Below, one piece after another: positions 9,341 through 17,923 of a stretch of 64,000 nt of DNA. Numbering within the stretch: the first letter of the stretch is position 1; every line of letters begins with the position of its first letter. The notes under the pieces were generated by a model. The model worked only from the letters and a program-made list of their open reading frames with translations. It did not search any database and had not been told where the DNA came from. The stretch is from Anaerolineaceae bacterium (lineage in GTDB: Bacteria > Chloroflexota > Anaerolineae > Anaerolineales > Anaerolineaceae). The stretch covers positions 310,001 through 374,000 of the forward strand of contig JAENZI010000001.1 in assembly GCA_016841365.1 (NCBI GenBank). The letters are read 5' to 3'. The position numbers and the translations under genes were made by a program.

Positions 9341-9368
9341 TGATAAACGACAAACGGCTAATTTACAA
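9340..9368 (-). promoter_or_regulatory. Sigma70-like promoter of the FadR/glycerol operon
   Basis: A -35 box TTGTAA (9363-9368) and a -10 box TATCAT (9340-9345) are separated by 17 bases on the minus strand. Transcription would begin about at the ATG at 9333, giving a leaderless transcript that agrees with the absence of a ribosome binding site. Confidence 0.6.
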
Positions 9369-9421
9369 GCAGGAATTGATTATGCAAAAGAATGGGATGA
9401 TGTGCCAATGTCAATATATCA

Positions 9422-9450
9422 AAATGCCGGAAGAACAACAACCGGCATTT
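9422..9450 (-). terminator. Terminator-like hairpin after the GNAT-like gene
   Basis: A perfect 9-base inverted repeat (AAATGCCGG / CCGGCATTT) with an 11-base loop lies 60 bases past the stop of the gene ending at 9512. The following minus-strand sequence is T-rich but interrupted (TTTTGATATATT), so it is a weak intrinsic terminator that separates this gene from the FadR operon. Confidence 0.5.
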
Positions 9451-9511
9451 GTTTATCATCTGATCTATTCTCACCAATCAGCTTTTATTTGATAACTGGA
9501 ATAGGTAAAGA

Positions 9512-10642
9512 TCACAGGTGCTTTTCATAGAGCCTGTGTTTCTTATGGAAAGTGATATCGATATTAGATGCCTCAAGCAGGCTTTTGGCGTTTTCTTCGC
9601 GGAATTGGAGCAGTTCAGCATATTGATATTGGTCAATATTCTGAAAGCTTTTATAGATTTCGTTAAACAAAATCGCTGTGACACCAGTGCGCTGGTATTC
9701 TTCTATGATTCCGATACCATTGATATCAACCCAATGTGTGGATTTGCTTTCCTTCATTATCTGCAGCCATCCAAACGGGAACAAGCGGCCTTTCGTGCGC
9801 TGTAATGCTCTGCCGATATCAGGGTAGAGAAGCAGCCAGCCGATGGGTTGATTGTCTTTATAGATCATCTTAATCAGGCGTGGATCAGCAATCCACAACA
9901 GTTGTGAAACCATTGCATCCATATCTTCGTCGGTAATGGGCGGATTGCCCGCAGGTTCCGCCAGCGATTCGTTGTAGAGATGTTTTAAATCGTCCGAAAA
10001 AGCCCGTAGTTCCGCTTTTGTTTCGAAAAGAGGGGCATAGAATCCCCGGCGCTCAAGAATTTCAGCAACTTTAAGCACCTTTTCTGGCCAGCGGGTATTG
10101 CGGTCAACCCAACCTGTGAGGATGTCTTTCACCTTGGTGAAGCCGAGGGATTCGATTAATTGCGGGTAATAGGCAGGGTTATAAGCCTGCCCAAAAGCGG
10201 GTTGGTGTTCGAATCCTTCGACGAGCATTCCAAAGCCATCCAGCACAGTGAAGCCTTTCGGCCCAAGGACATGGTCTAATCCCTGGCTTTTCGCCCATTC
10301 AAAGCCGCGCTCGAAGAGACCGCCTGCCACTTCCTGATCATCAATGCATTCAAAGTAATAGAAGAAGGCGGTTTTGGTTTGATGGAACTCATTATAACGA
10401 TGGTTATTGGCTGTGGCGAGCCGGCCGATGACCTGCCCTTGAGAATCACGCGCGAGAAAGAATGCGGCTTCTCCGTAATCATAAAATGGGTAACCGGGTT
10501 TAAATATCTGGCGCATGGACATTTTGATCGGCGGCACCCATTGAGGTGTGCTTTGATAGAGCGTAAAGGGGAATTGGATGAAGTCCCTGCGGTTTCGACG
10601 GTTTGATGGATTGAATTGGATGATTTCCATAATGCCTTTCAT
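9512..10642 (-). CDS. GNAT-like N-acetyltransferase domain protein, unknown substrate
   Basis: The product of about 376 residues resembles the large two-part GNAT-like proteins of the YghO type. The N-terminal half has PFTLYQSTPQWVPP and ARDSQGQVIGRLATANNHRYNEF, and the C-terminal half has DINGIGIIEEYQRTGVTAILFNEI, which looks like the acetyl-CoA-binding motif A of GNAT enzymes. I place the start at 10642 because GGAG lies five bases upstream; the in-frame ATG at 10669 is inside a tandem repeat. Nothing in the neighbourhood identifies the substrate. It appears monocistronic, with a hairpin after it and a triple palindromic repeat before it. Confidence 0.7.
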   Translation of the reverse strand: MKGIMEIIQFNPSNRRNRRDFIQFPFTLYQSTPQWVPPIKMSMRQIFKPGYPFYDYGEAAFFLARDSQGQVIGRLATANNHRYNEFHQTKTAFFYYFECIDDQEVAGGLFERGFEWAKSQGLDHVLGPKGFTVLDGFGMLVEGFEHQPAFGQAYNPAYYPQLIESLGFTKVKDILTGWVDRNTRWPEKVLKVAEILERRGFYAPLFETKAELRAFSDDLKHLYNESLAEPAGNPPITDEDMDAMVSQLLWIADPRLIKMIYKDNQPIGWLLLYPDIGRALQRTKGRLFPFGWLQIMKESKSTHWVDINGIGIIEEYQRTGVTAILFNEIYKSFQNIDQYQYAELLQFREENAKSLLEASNIDITFHKKHRLYEKHL

Positions 10643-10645
10643 GAT

Positions 10646-10693
10646 TGCTCCAAATATGGAGTGCTCCAAATATGGAGTGTTCCAAATATGGGT
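10646..10693 (-). repeat. Three tandem 16-base palindromic units before the GNAT-like gene
   Basis: Units at 10646-10661 and 10662-10677 are identical (TGCTCCAAATATGGAG), and the third at 10678-10693 differs at three positions. Each is itself a near-palindrome (CTCCA-N4-TGGAG). The copy nearest the gene supplies the GGAG ribosome binding site. The array could be a cooperative operator or the product of replication slippage. Confidence 0.8.
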
Positions 10694-10736
10694 TTAATAT
10701 AGACGAAAATGCGGATTTGAACAAGTGTGAAATATA

Positions 10737-10765
10737 AAAAAAGACCTGGCGCCAGGTCTTTTTTT
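10737..10765. terminator. Bidirectional intrinsic terminator
   Basis: A perfect 20-base palindrome (AAGACCTGGC/GCCAGGTCTT) is flanked by an A-run on one side and seven T on the other. It follows the minus-strand lipoprotein gene ending at 10787. Confidence 0.85.
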
Positions 10766-10786
10766 CTCACTGGTCAGTTAGTTTAC

Positions 10787-11650
10787 TTAAGGCACATTCC
10801 AATACTTAAGTTCATCAATTCGGACGGTGAAGCCATTGGTGTTCGCATAGGCGATCAGGAATCCGGTGTAGCCTTCACTTGTGATAGCGGTGTCTGTGGC
10901 AGTGCCGACTTCTTCGCCGTCAATATAGAACGTGAATGCGCTGCCCTTCATCCAGATCCCAACCCGATGTCGCCCCTGGGCATCACCTTGCAGCGGTTCA
11001 GCCGATTGATAACCGATAATCTGCTGGATGTTCACATCTGGTTCCATGCGGAAAAAGCCCCAGCGTCCGTCACAGGTCAGCATGATGAAATAGAAATTTT
11101 GCCCGTCGGAACTGGCACGGACTGCTAAACCAAACCGATCAGAACCCGAGCAGCCAGAAATGTCATAAGTCGTTTCGACATAGGCATTGGTCAGTTTTGG
11201 GCTGGATACATACCAGCTATGCCAGTTGGGGTTGGCTTTTGCGGTTAAATTCAGGTAGCCATTCTCGGTTTTGAACGTCGCCTGATCGGATTCAAAATCC
11301 CATGCGCTGGTTGTGCCGCTGAAATCTTGCGCCCATGCTGGCGAACCCAACTGGGTGGCAGGGTCGCTCTGATCCAGGGTCGGGGTCAGTGTTTCCGTGG
11401 TAGTTGCCGTTGAGGTGGGCGTTGATGTTGATTCCATCATAGTTGCCGTTGAAGTAGGTTGTGGTGCTGCCGTGTCGGCTGGTACGGGCTGCGTTTCCTG
11501 GGGGAGGGCGATTGCCGTTTCAGTCAGGACGATGGATACCTGGGTCGCAATCAACCCTTCGGTTTCAGGTGTCGGTTGTGTGAATAAGTTGCAGCCTGCA
11601 AGAACCAGTAAAATCAAGGATGTTATGGTGGGGGGTAAAATTTTTTTCAT
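10787..11650 (-). CDS. Secreted lipoprotein with Thr/Pro linker and lectin-like C-terminal domain
   Basis: The 287-residue protein starts at the ATG at 11650, preceded by AGGAGG; a longer frame from 11707 lacks a good start. It has a type II signal peptide with lipobox LVLAGC, so Cys20 is probably lipidated. A Thr/Pro/Ser-rich linker (about residues 45-95) leads to a beta-rich domain of about 180 residues with SGCSGSDRFGLAVRASSD and a final RIDELKYWNVP. That domain resembles concanavalin-like/DUF1080-type folds that bind carbohydrate. A paralogue with the same order lies at 13094-14008, and the two flank the SPT-like gene. The binding target is not known. Confidence 0.75.
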   Translation of the reverse strand: MKKILPPTITSLILLVLAGCNLFTQPTPETEGLIATQVSIVLTETAIALPQETQPVPADTAAPQPTSTATMMESTSTPTSTATTTETLTPTLDQSDPATQLGSPAWAQDFSGTTSAWDFESDQATFKTENGYLNLTAKANPNWHSWYVSSPKLTNAYVETTYDISGCSGSDRFGLAVRASSDGQNFYFIMLTCDGRWGFFRMEPDVNIQQIIGYQSAEPLQGDAQGRHRVGIWMKGSAFTFYIDGEEVGTATDTAITSEGYTGFLIAYANTNGFTVRIDELKYWNVP

Positions 11651-11797
11651 GGGGATTACCTCCTGTAATGAGAAGGGTCTATCATTAACATTATAGATGA
11701 GGTGCAAGCCAAACGCAACTCATAAGGTCAGCGACGGTTAATGATGTTGATTATGCTGATCTCTATATCGTTACGGTTTCAAGACACTTTTTTCTAG

Positions 11798-11803
11798 TAT
11801 AAT
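11798..11803 (+). promoter_or_regulatory. -10 box before the SPT-like gene
   Basis: A perfect TATAAT lies 39 bases before the ATG at 11843. No convincing -35 box is seen at 16-18 bases, so this is a partial promoter call. Confidence 0.4.
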
Positions 11804-11842
11804 CAGCCCTGTTGTTCGTTTTCTAATGTAGAGGATGGCATT

Positions 11843-13021
11843 ATGGATATTTTTGAAAAATGTTTTCGTTATTCCACGGTTAAAGACGCCAAAGCTAGCG
11901 GGATTTATCCTTATTTTATCCCTTTGGATGAAAATGAAGGCACCGAAGTGATCTATCATGGGCGCCACATCATCATGTGCGGTTCAAATAATTACCTTGG
12001 GCTGACAACACACCCAAAAGTGCGCGAAGCAGCCATCGAGGCGACAAAACGCTACGGCACAAGCTGCACTGGTTCACGTTTCTTGAATGGCAATATGACC
12101 TTGCATGAACGGTTGGAAGAAGAGCTGGCAGATTGGGTGGGCATGGAAGCCTCCCTGGTGTTCTCAACGGGTATGCAAGTGAACCTGGGGACGATCAGCG
12201 CATTGGTCGGACGGGGTGATATCATCATCCTCGATAAGGAAGACCACGCCAGCATCGTGGACGGGTCCTTCTTGAGCGGCGGGAAAATTGAACGTTACCG
12301 CCACAATGATATGGATCACCTGAAGCGGGTATTGAAGAGCCTGCCTGAAGACAAGGGCAAATTGATGGTGGTGGATGGCCTGTTCAGCATGGAAGGGGAT
12401 ATTGCACCGCTGCCTGAGATCATCCCATTGTGCAAGGAATATGGCGTGCGGTTGATGGTGGATGATGCCCATGCGATGGGCGTTTTGGGCGGCGGTAGGG
12501 GAACGGCTGCTCACTTTGGCATGACCGAAGACGTGGATTTGATCATGTCCACGTTCAGCAAGTCTTTTGCTTCTTTGGGCGGTTTTATCGCTGGCAGCAA
12601 GGATGTTGTAGAGTATATCCAGCATCATGCGCGCAGCCTGATCTTCAGCGCCAGTATCCCGCCTGCCAACGCTGCGGCAGCCCTGGCTGCACTGCAGGTG
12701 ATGCGCGAAGAGCCTGAAAGGATTGCACGTGTAAATGAAATCGGTGCAAAAATGCGCAAAGCCTACCAGGACTTGGGCTTTGACACCGGGGATTCTGTGA
12801 CACCGGTCATCCCGATCATCATCGGGGATGATGACCTCACGTTCTTGACCTGGAAGATGCTATTCGAGCACGGGGTGTTTGTGAACCCGGTCATCTCGCC
12901 TGCGGTATCACCCGGGCGCCAGTTACTGCGTACCAGCTATATGGCAACCCATACGGAAGAACAGCTCGATCAGGTGCTGGGGATCTTCGAAGAAGTTGGT
13001 AAGAAATTAGGCTTGATTTAG
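11843..13021 (+). CDS. PLP-dependent alpha-oxoamine synthase, serine palmitoyltransferase-like
   Basis: The 392-residue enzyme belongs to the AONS/KBL/SPT family, which joins an amino acid to an acyl-CoA with loss of CO2. Visible features are CGSNNYLGLTTHPKV, GTSCTGSRFLNG, the cofactor-holding VDDAHAMGVLGGGRGT and the Schiff-base lysine K240 in STFSKSFASLGG. The N-terminus (MDIFEKCFRY, SGIYPYFIPLDENEG) looks like bacterial serine palmitoyltransferases more than like BioF or Kbl. No biotin or threonine-degradation gene is near, which also favours a lipid role, but 2-amino-3-ketobutyrate ligase remains possible. GAGG precedes the ATG by nine bases. Confidence 0.82.
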   Translation: MDIFEKCFRYSTVKDAKASGIYPYFIPLDENEGTEVIYHGRHIIMCGSNNYLGLTTHPKVREAAIEATKRYGTSCTGSRFLNGNMTLHERLEEELADWVGMEASLVFSTGMQVNLGTISALVGRGDIIILDKEDHASIVDGSFLSGGKIERYRHNDMDHLKRVLKSLPEDKGKLMVVDGLFSMEGDIAPLPEIIPLCKEYGVRLMVDDAHAMGVLGGGRGTAAHFGMTEDVDLIMSTFSKSFASLGGFIAGSKDVVEYIQHHARSLIFSASIPPANAAAALAALQVMREEPERIARVNEIGAKMRKAYQDLGFDTGDSVTPVIPIIIGDDDLTFLTWKMLFEHGVFVNPVISPAVSPGRQLLRTSYMATHTEEQLDQVLGIFEEVGKKLGLI

Positions 13022-13040
13022 CGATCAGATAATCAAACAA

Positions 13041-13074
13041 AAAACAGCGGTCAATTGATTGACCGCTGTTTTGC
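13041..13074. terminator. Bidirectional intrinsic terminator
   Basis: A perfect 14-base stem (AAAACAGCGGTCAA / TTGACCGCTGTTTT) with a TTGA loop sits between the convergent SPT-like gene and the lipoprotein gene ending at 13094. The stem itself supplies the A and T runs for both directions. Confidence 0.85.
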
Positions 13075-13093
13075 ATTTAAGGGGTTTGATTAA

Positions 13094-14008
13094 CTAATCA
13101 AGTTCCCAGTAGCGAATCTGGTCTACCCAAACCTCAAGGTCTTCGACATTGTCGCTGCCGACAAAGAAGCCGAAGGTGCCTGCCAGGTAGGCATCATCTG
13201 TCAGTTCTTTGACTTTGACGCCGTTGATATAAAGGCTCAGTTTGGCGCCATCCGCCATCACACCCAGCGTATTGACAACATCTTCACCGGCGTTGATCTC
13301 ATCACTGGCGGTTGCACCCACCGGGAAGTACATGGTTTGCCCGTCCCAGCGGCGCAAGCTAAACTTGCCGTCGCAGGTGATCCCGAACAAATAGCCCTTA
13401 TTGGCATTTGAATTCTCAGGCACACGGAACATCAGACCAAAATGATCACTGCCATCGCATTCCGGTGTTTGCAGTTTGGCTTCAAGGTAAAAGTCCTCAA
13501 GGTAAGGCCAGGAGAGGCGCCAGCCGTCGATATCGCTTTCAGCCTTGAGCTTTAAGAAGCTGTCTTCAAATTTGATGCTGGTGTAATCACTGTAACCGGT
13601 TGCCCAATTGTCACCATTGGCCATGTTATCCACCCAGTCAGGGTCTCCTAAAGTGAGGACAGGATCGGTGTCAGCGACTTGTGTTTCTGTTGGTTCAGCC
13701 GTTGGGGTTTCAGTGGGTTCAGGCGTAGGCGTTGCTTCCTCTTCTTCTTCCTCCTCAGGCTCGGGTGTCGCTGTGGCGGGTGGTTGAGTCTCTTCTGTTT
13801 CAACGGGCTGCGTGGGTTCCTCTTCTTCCACCGGCATTGTGGCGGAGGGTTGAATCTCGACGGGCGTGCCGGTCAGAATTTTCGAGATTTCAGTCGCCAT
13901 TGCATCATCCGATTGCTCGGGAACTGCGGTTTCTTCAAAACCGGGGAAGTTGCAGGCTGATAGAACCAGCGCTAATAAAACAAGTGTGAAAATTGAGAAT
14001 TTTTTCAT
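13094..14008 (-). CDS. Secreted lipoprotein with acidic Pro/Thr linker, paralogue of the 10.8 kb lipoprotein
   Basis: The 304-residue protein starts at the ATG at 14008 (MKKFSIFTLV). Its lipobox LVLSAC predicts lipidation at about Cys19. Residues 45-130 form a linker rich in Pro, Thr and Glu with a run of glutamates. The C-terminal domain of about 170 residues contains PECDGSDHFGLMFRVPE and ends in VWVDQIRYWELD, parallel to SGCSGSDRFGLAVRA and RIDELKYWNVP in the first lipoprotein. The pair probably arose by duplication and faces the cell exterior, perhaps binding a polysaccharide. The ribosome binding site is weak. Confidence 0.75.
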   Translation of the reverse strand: MKKFSIFTLVLLALVLSACNFPGFEETAVPEQSDDAMATEISKILTGTPVEIQPSATMPVEEEEPTQPVETEETQPPATATPEPEEEEEEEATPTPEPTETPTAEPTETQVADTDPVLTLGDPDWVDNMANGDNWATGYSDYTSIKFEDSFLKLKAESDIDGWRLSWPYLEDFYLEAKLQTPECDGSDHFGLMFRVPENSNANKGYLFGITCDGKFSLRRWDGQTMYFPVGATASDEINAGEDVVNTLGVMADGAKLSLYINGVKVKELTDDAYLAGTFGFFVGSDNVEDLEVWVDQIRYWELD

Positions 14009-14258
14009 TTTATACCATCCATTTCTTTCTTGACGATTGATTATCTCTTTTATGGACGTTGTAAGGTTCAAAAAGGTTCCATATAATTCAATTTTAGCAT
14101 AAGTTGATAAACTTATCTGCATTTTCGTCCGAGAATTGCCATGGTCTACCCATTTGTGAAGATGTGCGGGGAGGGTAACATGGTAAAATTTACAAAATCA
14201 GGGTCTGTCATCCTGGTGACGACCGGTTTTTTTGTTTAAGTCCGGAGGTTTTCTTCTT

Positions 14259-14960
14259 GTGCAGGCGCTTGTAGCCATTTCTACCCTTCTGTATATTTTT
14301 TGGCCGCTGATCATTTTCTTTGGTGTCAGGGAATTGTTCCTACGCGGGACTCCTTTTCTTCACAGGATCCGGTTATGGCTGAAGTGGGTCTTTATCGGGT
14401 GGATGGTTTGGGCACTTTTTCTCGGGCTGATCTATTGGCAAGGGGGGCAGCCGATTTTGGTCATGCCGCCTGGCCTGGACCATCTGCTTTTCGCAGGGCT
14501 GGGTGTGCTCAGCGGGAGTGTGACGATTGGCTGGATAATTTTTGCTTTCCAGGAACGCCGGATCAGGCTTTCGGATGCGCAAAATCTTGATGCGTTATTG
14601 GCGCTTTCACCCGAGAAGTTTGAGAGGGTCGTCGCAGAAGTGTTCAAGGCGTATGGGCATCAAACGCAGGTTTTGGGTGGAAGTTCGGATCACGGCGTGG
14701 ATATCATCGTCACACCAAATGAAGGGGAGAAGTGGGTGGTGCAATGCAAACGCTACAGCGGGTCGGTCGGCGAACCGATCGTGCGGGATCTGTTCGGCAC
14801 CATGCAGCATGAGGGGGCGCAGCGTGCGTACTTGATCACCACCGGCAGTTTTACTGCCCAGGCGCTGGAATGGGCTGAGGGCAAGCCGATGGTGCTTTAC
14901 GATGGCGACGCCCTGGTGACCCTGATCAGGCGGACACAGCAACGTAAAAAGCGATCATAA
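14259..14960 (+). CDS. Membrane-anchored Mrr-type restriction endonuclease domain protein
   Basis: The 233-residue protein has three predicted membrane helices in the first 100 residues and then a PD-(D/E)XK nuclease domain of the Mrr_cat type. The catalytic pieces are LSPEKFERVVAEVFKAYG, the Asp of SSDHGVDIIV and the Q-x-K of EKWVVQCKRYSG. Mrr domains cut DNA, often methylated DNA, but membrane-anchored versions also occur in proteins of unknown role. I chose GTG 14259, which has GGAGG ten bases upstream; a TTG at 14232 would place that site inside the gene. No methyltransferase or specificity gene is adjacent, so this is not a classical restriction-modification pair. Confidence 0.8.
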   Translation: MQALVAISTLLYIFWPLIIFFGVRELFLRGTPFLHRIRLWLKWVFIGWMVWALFLGLIYWQGGQPILVMPPGLDHLLFAGLGVLSGSVTIGWIIFAFQERRIRLSDAQNLDALLALSPEKFERVVAEVFKAYGHQTQVLGGSSDHGVDIIVTPNEGEKWVVQCKRYSGSVGEPIVRDLFGTMQHEGAQRAYLITTGSFTAQALEWAEGKPMVLYDGDALVTLIRRTQQRKKRS

Positions 14961-14966
14961 ACGATT

Positions 14967-16040
14967 TCATTCAGAGAGGATACAATCAGCAATATCCTGC
15001 AGCAAGCGCTGCACGATGATGGCATGCGCGAGATCCGGGACTGCACTTATCCCTGGGTCACCGCCCAGGAATAAGTAATGGTTGTGCACCATTGCACGCA
15101 GCCATCCGGAAGGCACATAATCGGAGGGGGATTTTGAGGCGGGAAGGTAATCGCTGTAAACCGTGTGCCTGCGCCACCCTTCATCCGGCAGGTAGGATTG
15201 ATAGCAATCGGGCTGAGCGGTATCGAACAAGATGGCTCCGTTAAAGCCGCGCAATTCCAGGGAGAGCTGGTCACCCGTCCCAGCAGAAATGCGGCTGGCA
15301 ACCAGGGTGCCAATTGCACCTGACTGCGGTTGTTCAAGCATGACGGTGGTGCATAGATCGGTGTTTTCGGGTACGTCCGGCAAGCGTCCGCTGGCTTTTG
15401 CCGTGAGGACTTTTAGATCTTCTCCGAGGAAGGCGGTCAACAGGCTGAGCACATGCGACCCAAGGTCGGCGGCAGCGCCATTTTCAGGGATTTGCAGGAG
15501 GCGTTCAGGGTGCTGACGGCGATAAGACGGGTTGAGATAGCTGCTGTGCAGATACTCCGCCCTGAAGTGCACCAATTCGCCAAAATCCCCGCTTTGCCAA
15601 TGGGCAAGTGCCTGGCGCAAAGGTGATTTGTGGAGAAATTGGAAACCCGCCATAATGAACTTGCCATGGGCGGATTGATCGAGTGATTCTAAGGCTTCAA
15701 TATCCTGCCGGGTGGTCCCAACGGGCTTTTCGACATAAATCCGCTTGATGTGGGGGAGGCTGGCGGCTTTGATCAACTGCGGCGTATGGGTGGGGTTCGG
15801 CCCGAGGATGTAGAGGGTGTCGATGTCTTCCCGCCCCCAGATGGTTTCTGGTGCGATGGCTTCCTGAAAGCCAAACCGCGCCGCAAAACGCTCACGATTA
15901 GCCCGGGTGGGAGAAGCCACGACGGCTTTTTCGATGTTTGGCGCATCAGAATAATAAAATTTCAAGGCATCCAGCGCGTAGGCATGTGCCTGGGCAATAC
16001 CGCCAGAGCCTAAAAAACCGACGCCGATTGTTTTCTCCAT
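14967..16040 (-). CDS. Gfo/Idh/MocA-family NAD(P)-dependent oxidoreductase
   Basis: The 357-residue protein starts at the ATG at 16040 with AAAGGA five bases upstream. The Rossmann motif VGFLGSGGIAQAHAYAL lies at the N-terminus, the family EKPVG motif (VEKPVGTTRQDIEAL) at about residue 107, and the GFQFLHKSP segment follows. The C-terminal alpha/beta domain has the ADLGSHVLSLL element that carries a catalytic His in this family. Members oxidise or reduce sugars, inositols or sugar nucleotides; no specific substrate is evident. It converges on the Mrr-type gene with only six bases between stops. Confidence 0.88.
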   Translation of the reverse strand: MEKTIGVGFLGSGGIAQAHAYALDALKFYYSDAPNIEKAVVASPTRANRERFAARFGFQEAIAPETIWGREDIDTLYILGPNPTHTPQLIKAASLPHIKRIYVEKPVGTTRQDIEALESLDQSAHGKFIMAGFQFLHKSPLRQALAHWQSGDFGELVHFRAEYLHSSYLNPSYRRQHPERLLQIPENGAAADLGSHVLSLLTAFLGEDLKVLTAKASGRLPDVPENTDLCTTVMLEQPQSGAIGTLVASRISAGTGDQLSLELRGFNGAILFDTAQPDCYQSYLPDEGWRRHTVYSDYLPASKSPSDYVPSGWLRAMVHNHYLFLGGDPGISAVPDLAHAIIVQRLLQDIADCILSE

Positions 16041-16200
16041 AATTATCCTTTCAGGTGCTGGTAAAAGCCTCAATCCAAATCAGGACATAAAGGTTTTTGC
16101 GTTCTGATCAGCACAAAGTGATCAATTTGTATTGTATTATAAAGCCAATGCAGGGCGCGGAAAAGTTGTCAGATCAAACGATGACTAAAATCGTGTGCAT

Positions 16201-17790
16201 TTAGGGGAGGGCTGTTTGCCTGAACAGCAGGTAGGTGTATTCCGTCTCGCCGAAGAATTGGTTTTGCTGCTGGATCAGGTGGTAATGGTCATACAGGTAG
16301 GGTATGGGGAGGTTTTCCGCAGGCTCAGACGCTGAAAGCCGGGTGACAACAAATTCCACCAGCCGGTCTTTGATATAGCGATTTTGCTCGTCCATATTGA
16401 GCGGAAATTCAGCGTAATCAAGGTTGTACTTTTCAAAGAAGCGGACGTTGGGCGTGATCCCGGTGACGGTGTAAAAACCGCCATCCTGGAACCCGTAATT
16501 TAACAGTGTGGGATTTTCGGATTGGTTGATGGTTGCAGCAAATTGATATTGAACCATATCCGCTTTTTGCCAATCCAGCATGTAGGCATTGCGATTAAAG
16601 CGGAGGGTGTAACCAAAACCTCCGGCGATGAGGGCGAACAAAAGCACCACGAAGAGGATTTTTGATTTGATTTTGCCGTAGGATTCTGCGTAAAGATTTG
16701 CCAGCACGATCAAACCCAGGATGATGAAAGGTGAGAAAATCTGGAAATAGTAAATATAGTCCTTGCCATTGCTGTACACACCCAATGCCAATGCCCCGAT
16801 GCAGGCAAGCAGCCCCAACCGGTGCCAGACGTTTTTGATGAATTTCTTATGGGTCAGAAAAACCAGGGCGCCCAAAACCATCAGGCTGACGGAAATGGGA
16901 TTCAGGTAGAGATGCCGGCGGAATGAAAGCAGGGCAGTGCGGAGGATTCCATTGAGGGACAGGCTTTCGGTGTAGATCGACAGGTTCAGGAAGAAGTAGG
17001 TCTCGAAGAAATCGGGTAATGCCCGGTTGAGGCCGAAATAGATCAGCCACGGCAGGGACGCGGCAAGCATCCCGCCGAGAAACACCAGGCCGGCAAGTAA
17101 AGCCTCTCGGAACTGCCTGTTGATCAGCATGCTCAACCCCAACACCGCTGACCAGCCGATCCAGAAGCCCAAAAATGAGAACTTGATCCACAATACACAG
17201 CCAGCCAGGATGCCGTTGATGAGAAACACGTGCAAGGGCAGGGGTATTGGGTCGGTTTGTTTGAAGTATTTGAGCAGGTAATAGAGGCTCGCCACCAGGA
17301 ACGACAGCACGAATTCTTCGGCGGTGTCGCCATGGGCAAAACTGCGCATGTTCAACACGGCAACTGTGACGAATGGCAGGGTCAACAACGCGTATTGTTT
17401 ATGAACGAAGAGGGAAAGGGCTTTGACGCTGAAGTATAAAAAGAGGGTGAACGCGATCGCTTCCACAAGATACACCCCCAAGAAACTGGTGTGGGAAACC
17501 GTGTAAGCCAGCCCGTGCAGGAAAAACAACAAAGGGCCTTTGTGTTCAAAGAGGTCACGGTAGGGCACCCGGCCGTTCATCATCCCTTTGCCCAGGGTGA
17601 AGTAGGTATTGGGGTCCGTCCAGTCATTGAGGGGGTAGAGCGGGGAAGACTTGGTGGCTATCAGCAGGAAGAGGAGAGACAGGGATAAGCAAAGTAACCA
17701 GACCGGCCAATTGATTGGGCGATTTGTTCTGCTCTGATCTTTCTCAGGGCTTACAACGTGATTTTGGGTTGGAAGAACGTCTGTGCCCAA
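16201..17790 (-). CDS. Polytopic GT-C/ArnT-like glycosyltransferase, putative
   Basis: The protein of up to 529 residues has about ten to twelve predicted membrane helices and a C-terminal soluble tail of about 110 residues. After the first helix comes a loop with DPNTYFTLGKGMMNG and YRDLFEHKGPLL, the acidic first extracytoplasmic loop typical of GT-C enzymes that take sugars from lipid carriers (PMT/ArnT/GT39-like). The start is uncertain: TTG at 17790 opens the frame but has no ribosome binding site. An 11-helix membrane protein of unknown function is the conservative alternative. No glycan-biosynthesis gene lies next to it. Confidence 0.6.
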   Translation of the reverse strand: MGTDVLPTQNHVVSPEKDQSRTNRPINWPVWLLCLSLSLLFLLIATKSSPLYPLNDWTDPNTYFTLGKGMMNGRVPYRDLFEHKGPLLFFLHGLAYTVSHTSFLGVYLVEAIAFTLFLYFSVKALSLFVHKQYALLTLPFVTVAVLNMRSFAHGDTAEEFVLSFLVASLYYLLKYFKQTDPIPLPLHVFLINGILAGCVLWIKFSFLGFWIGWSAVLGLSMLINRQFREALLAGLVFLGGMLAASLPWLIYFGLNRALPDFFETYFFLNLSIYTESLSLNGILRTALLSFRRHLYLNPISVSLMVLGALVFLTHKKFIKNVWHRLGLLACIGALALGVYSNGKDYIYYFQIFSPFIILGLIVLANLYAESYGKIKSKILFVVLLFALIAGGFGYTLRFNRNAYMLDWQKADMVQYQFAATINQSENPTLLNYGFQDGGFYTVTGITPNVRFFEKYNLDYAEFPLNMDEQNRYIKDRLVEFVVTRLSASEPAENLPIPYLYDHYHLIQQQNQFFGETEYTYLLFRQTALP

Positions 17791-17923
17791 GGTTGCCTGG
17801 ATTCTTTGCGCGGTTGCAAATGAAACTGCAAAATTACGGTGAAATTATACTCCTGATTGGGCGCTTGATTTTGTAAAGCAAGCATTTCGTTGATCAGGTT
17901 GCACCAGGAAGTTTAATTGGTGG

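Noticed and set aside
12164-12628. 154-residue minus-strand frame within the SPT-like gene
   Set aside because: It is completely covered by a strongly supported PLP enzyme gene and shows no recognisable domain.
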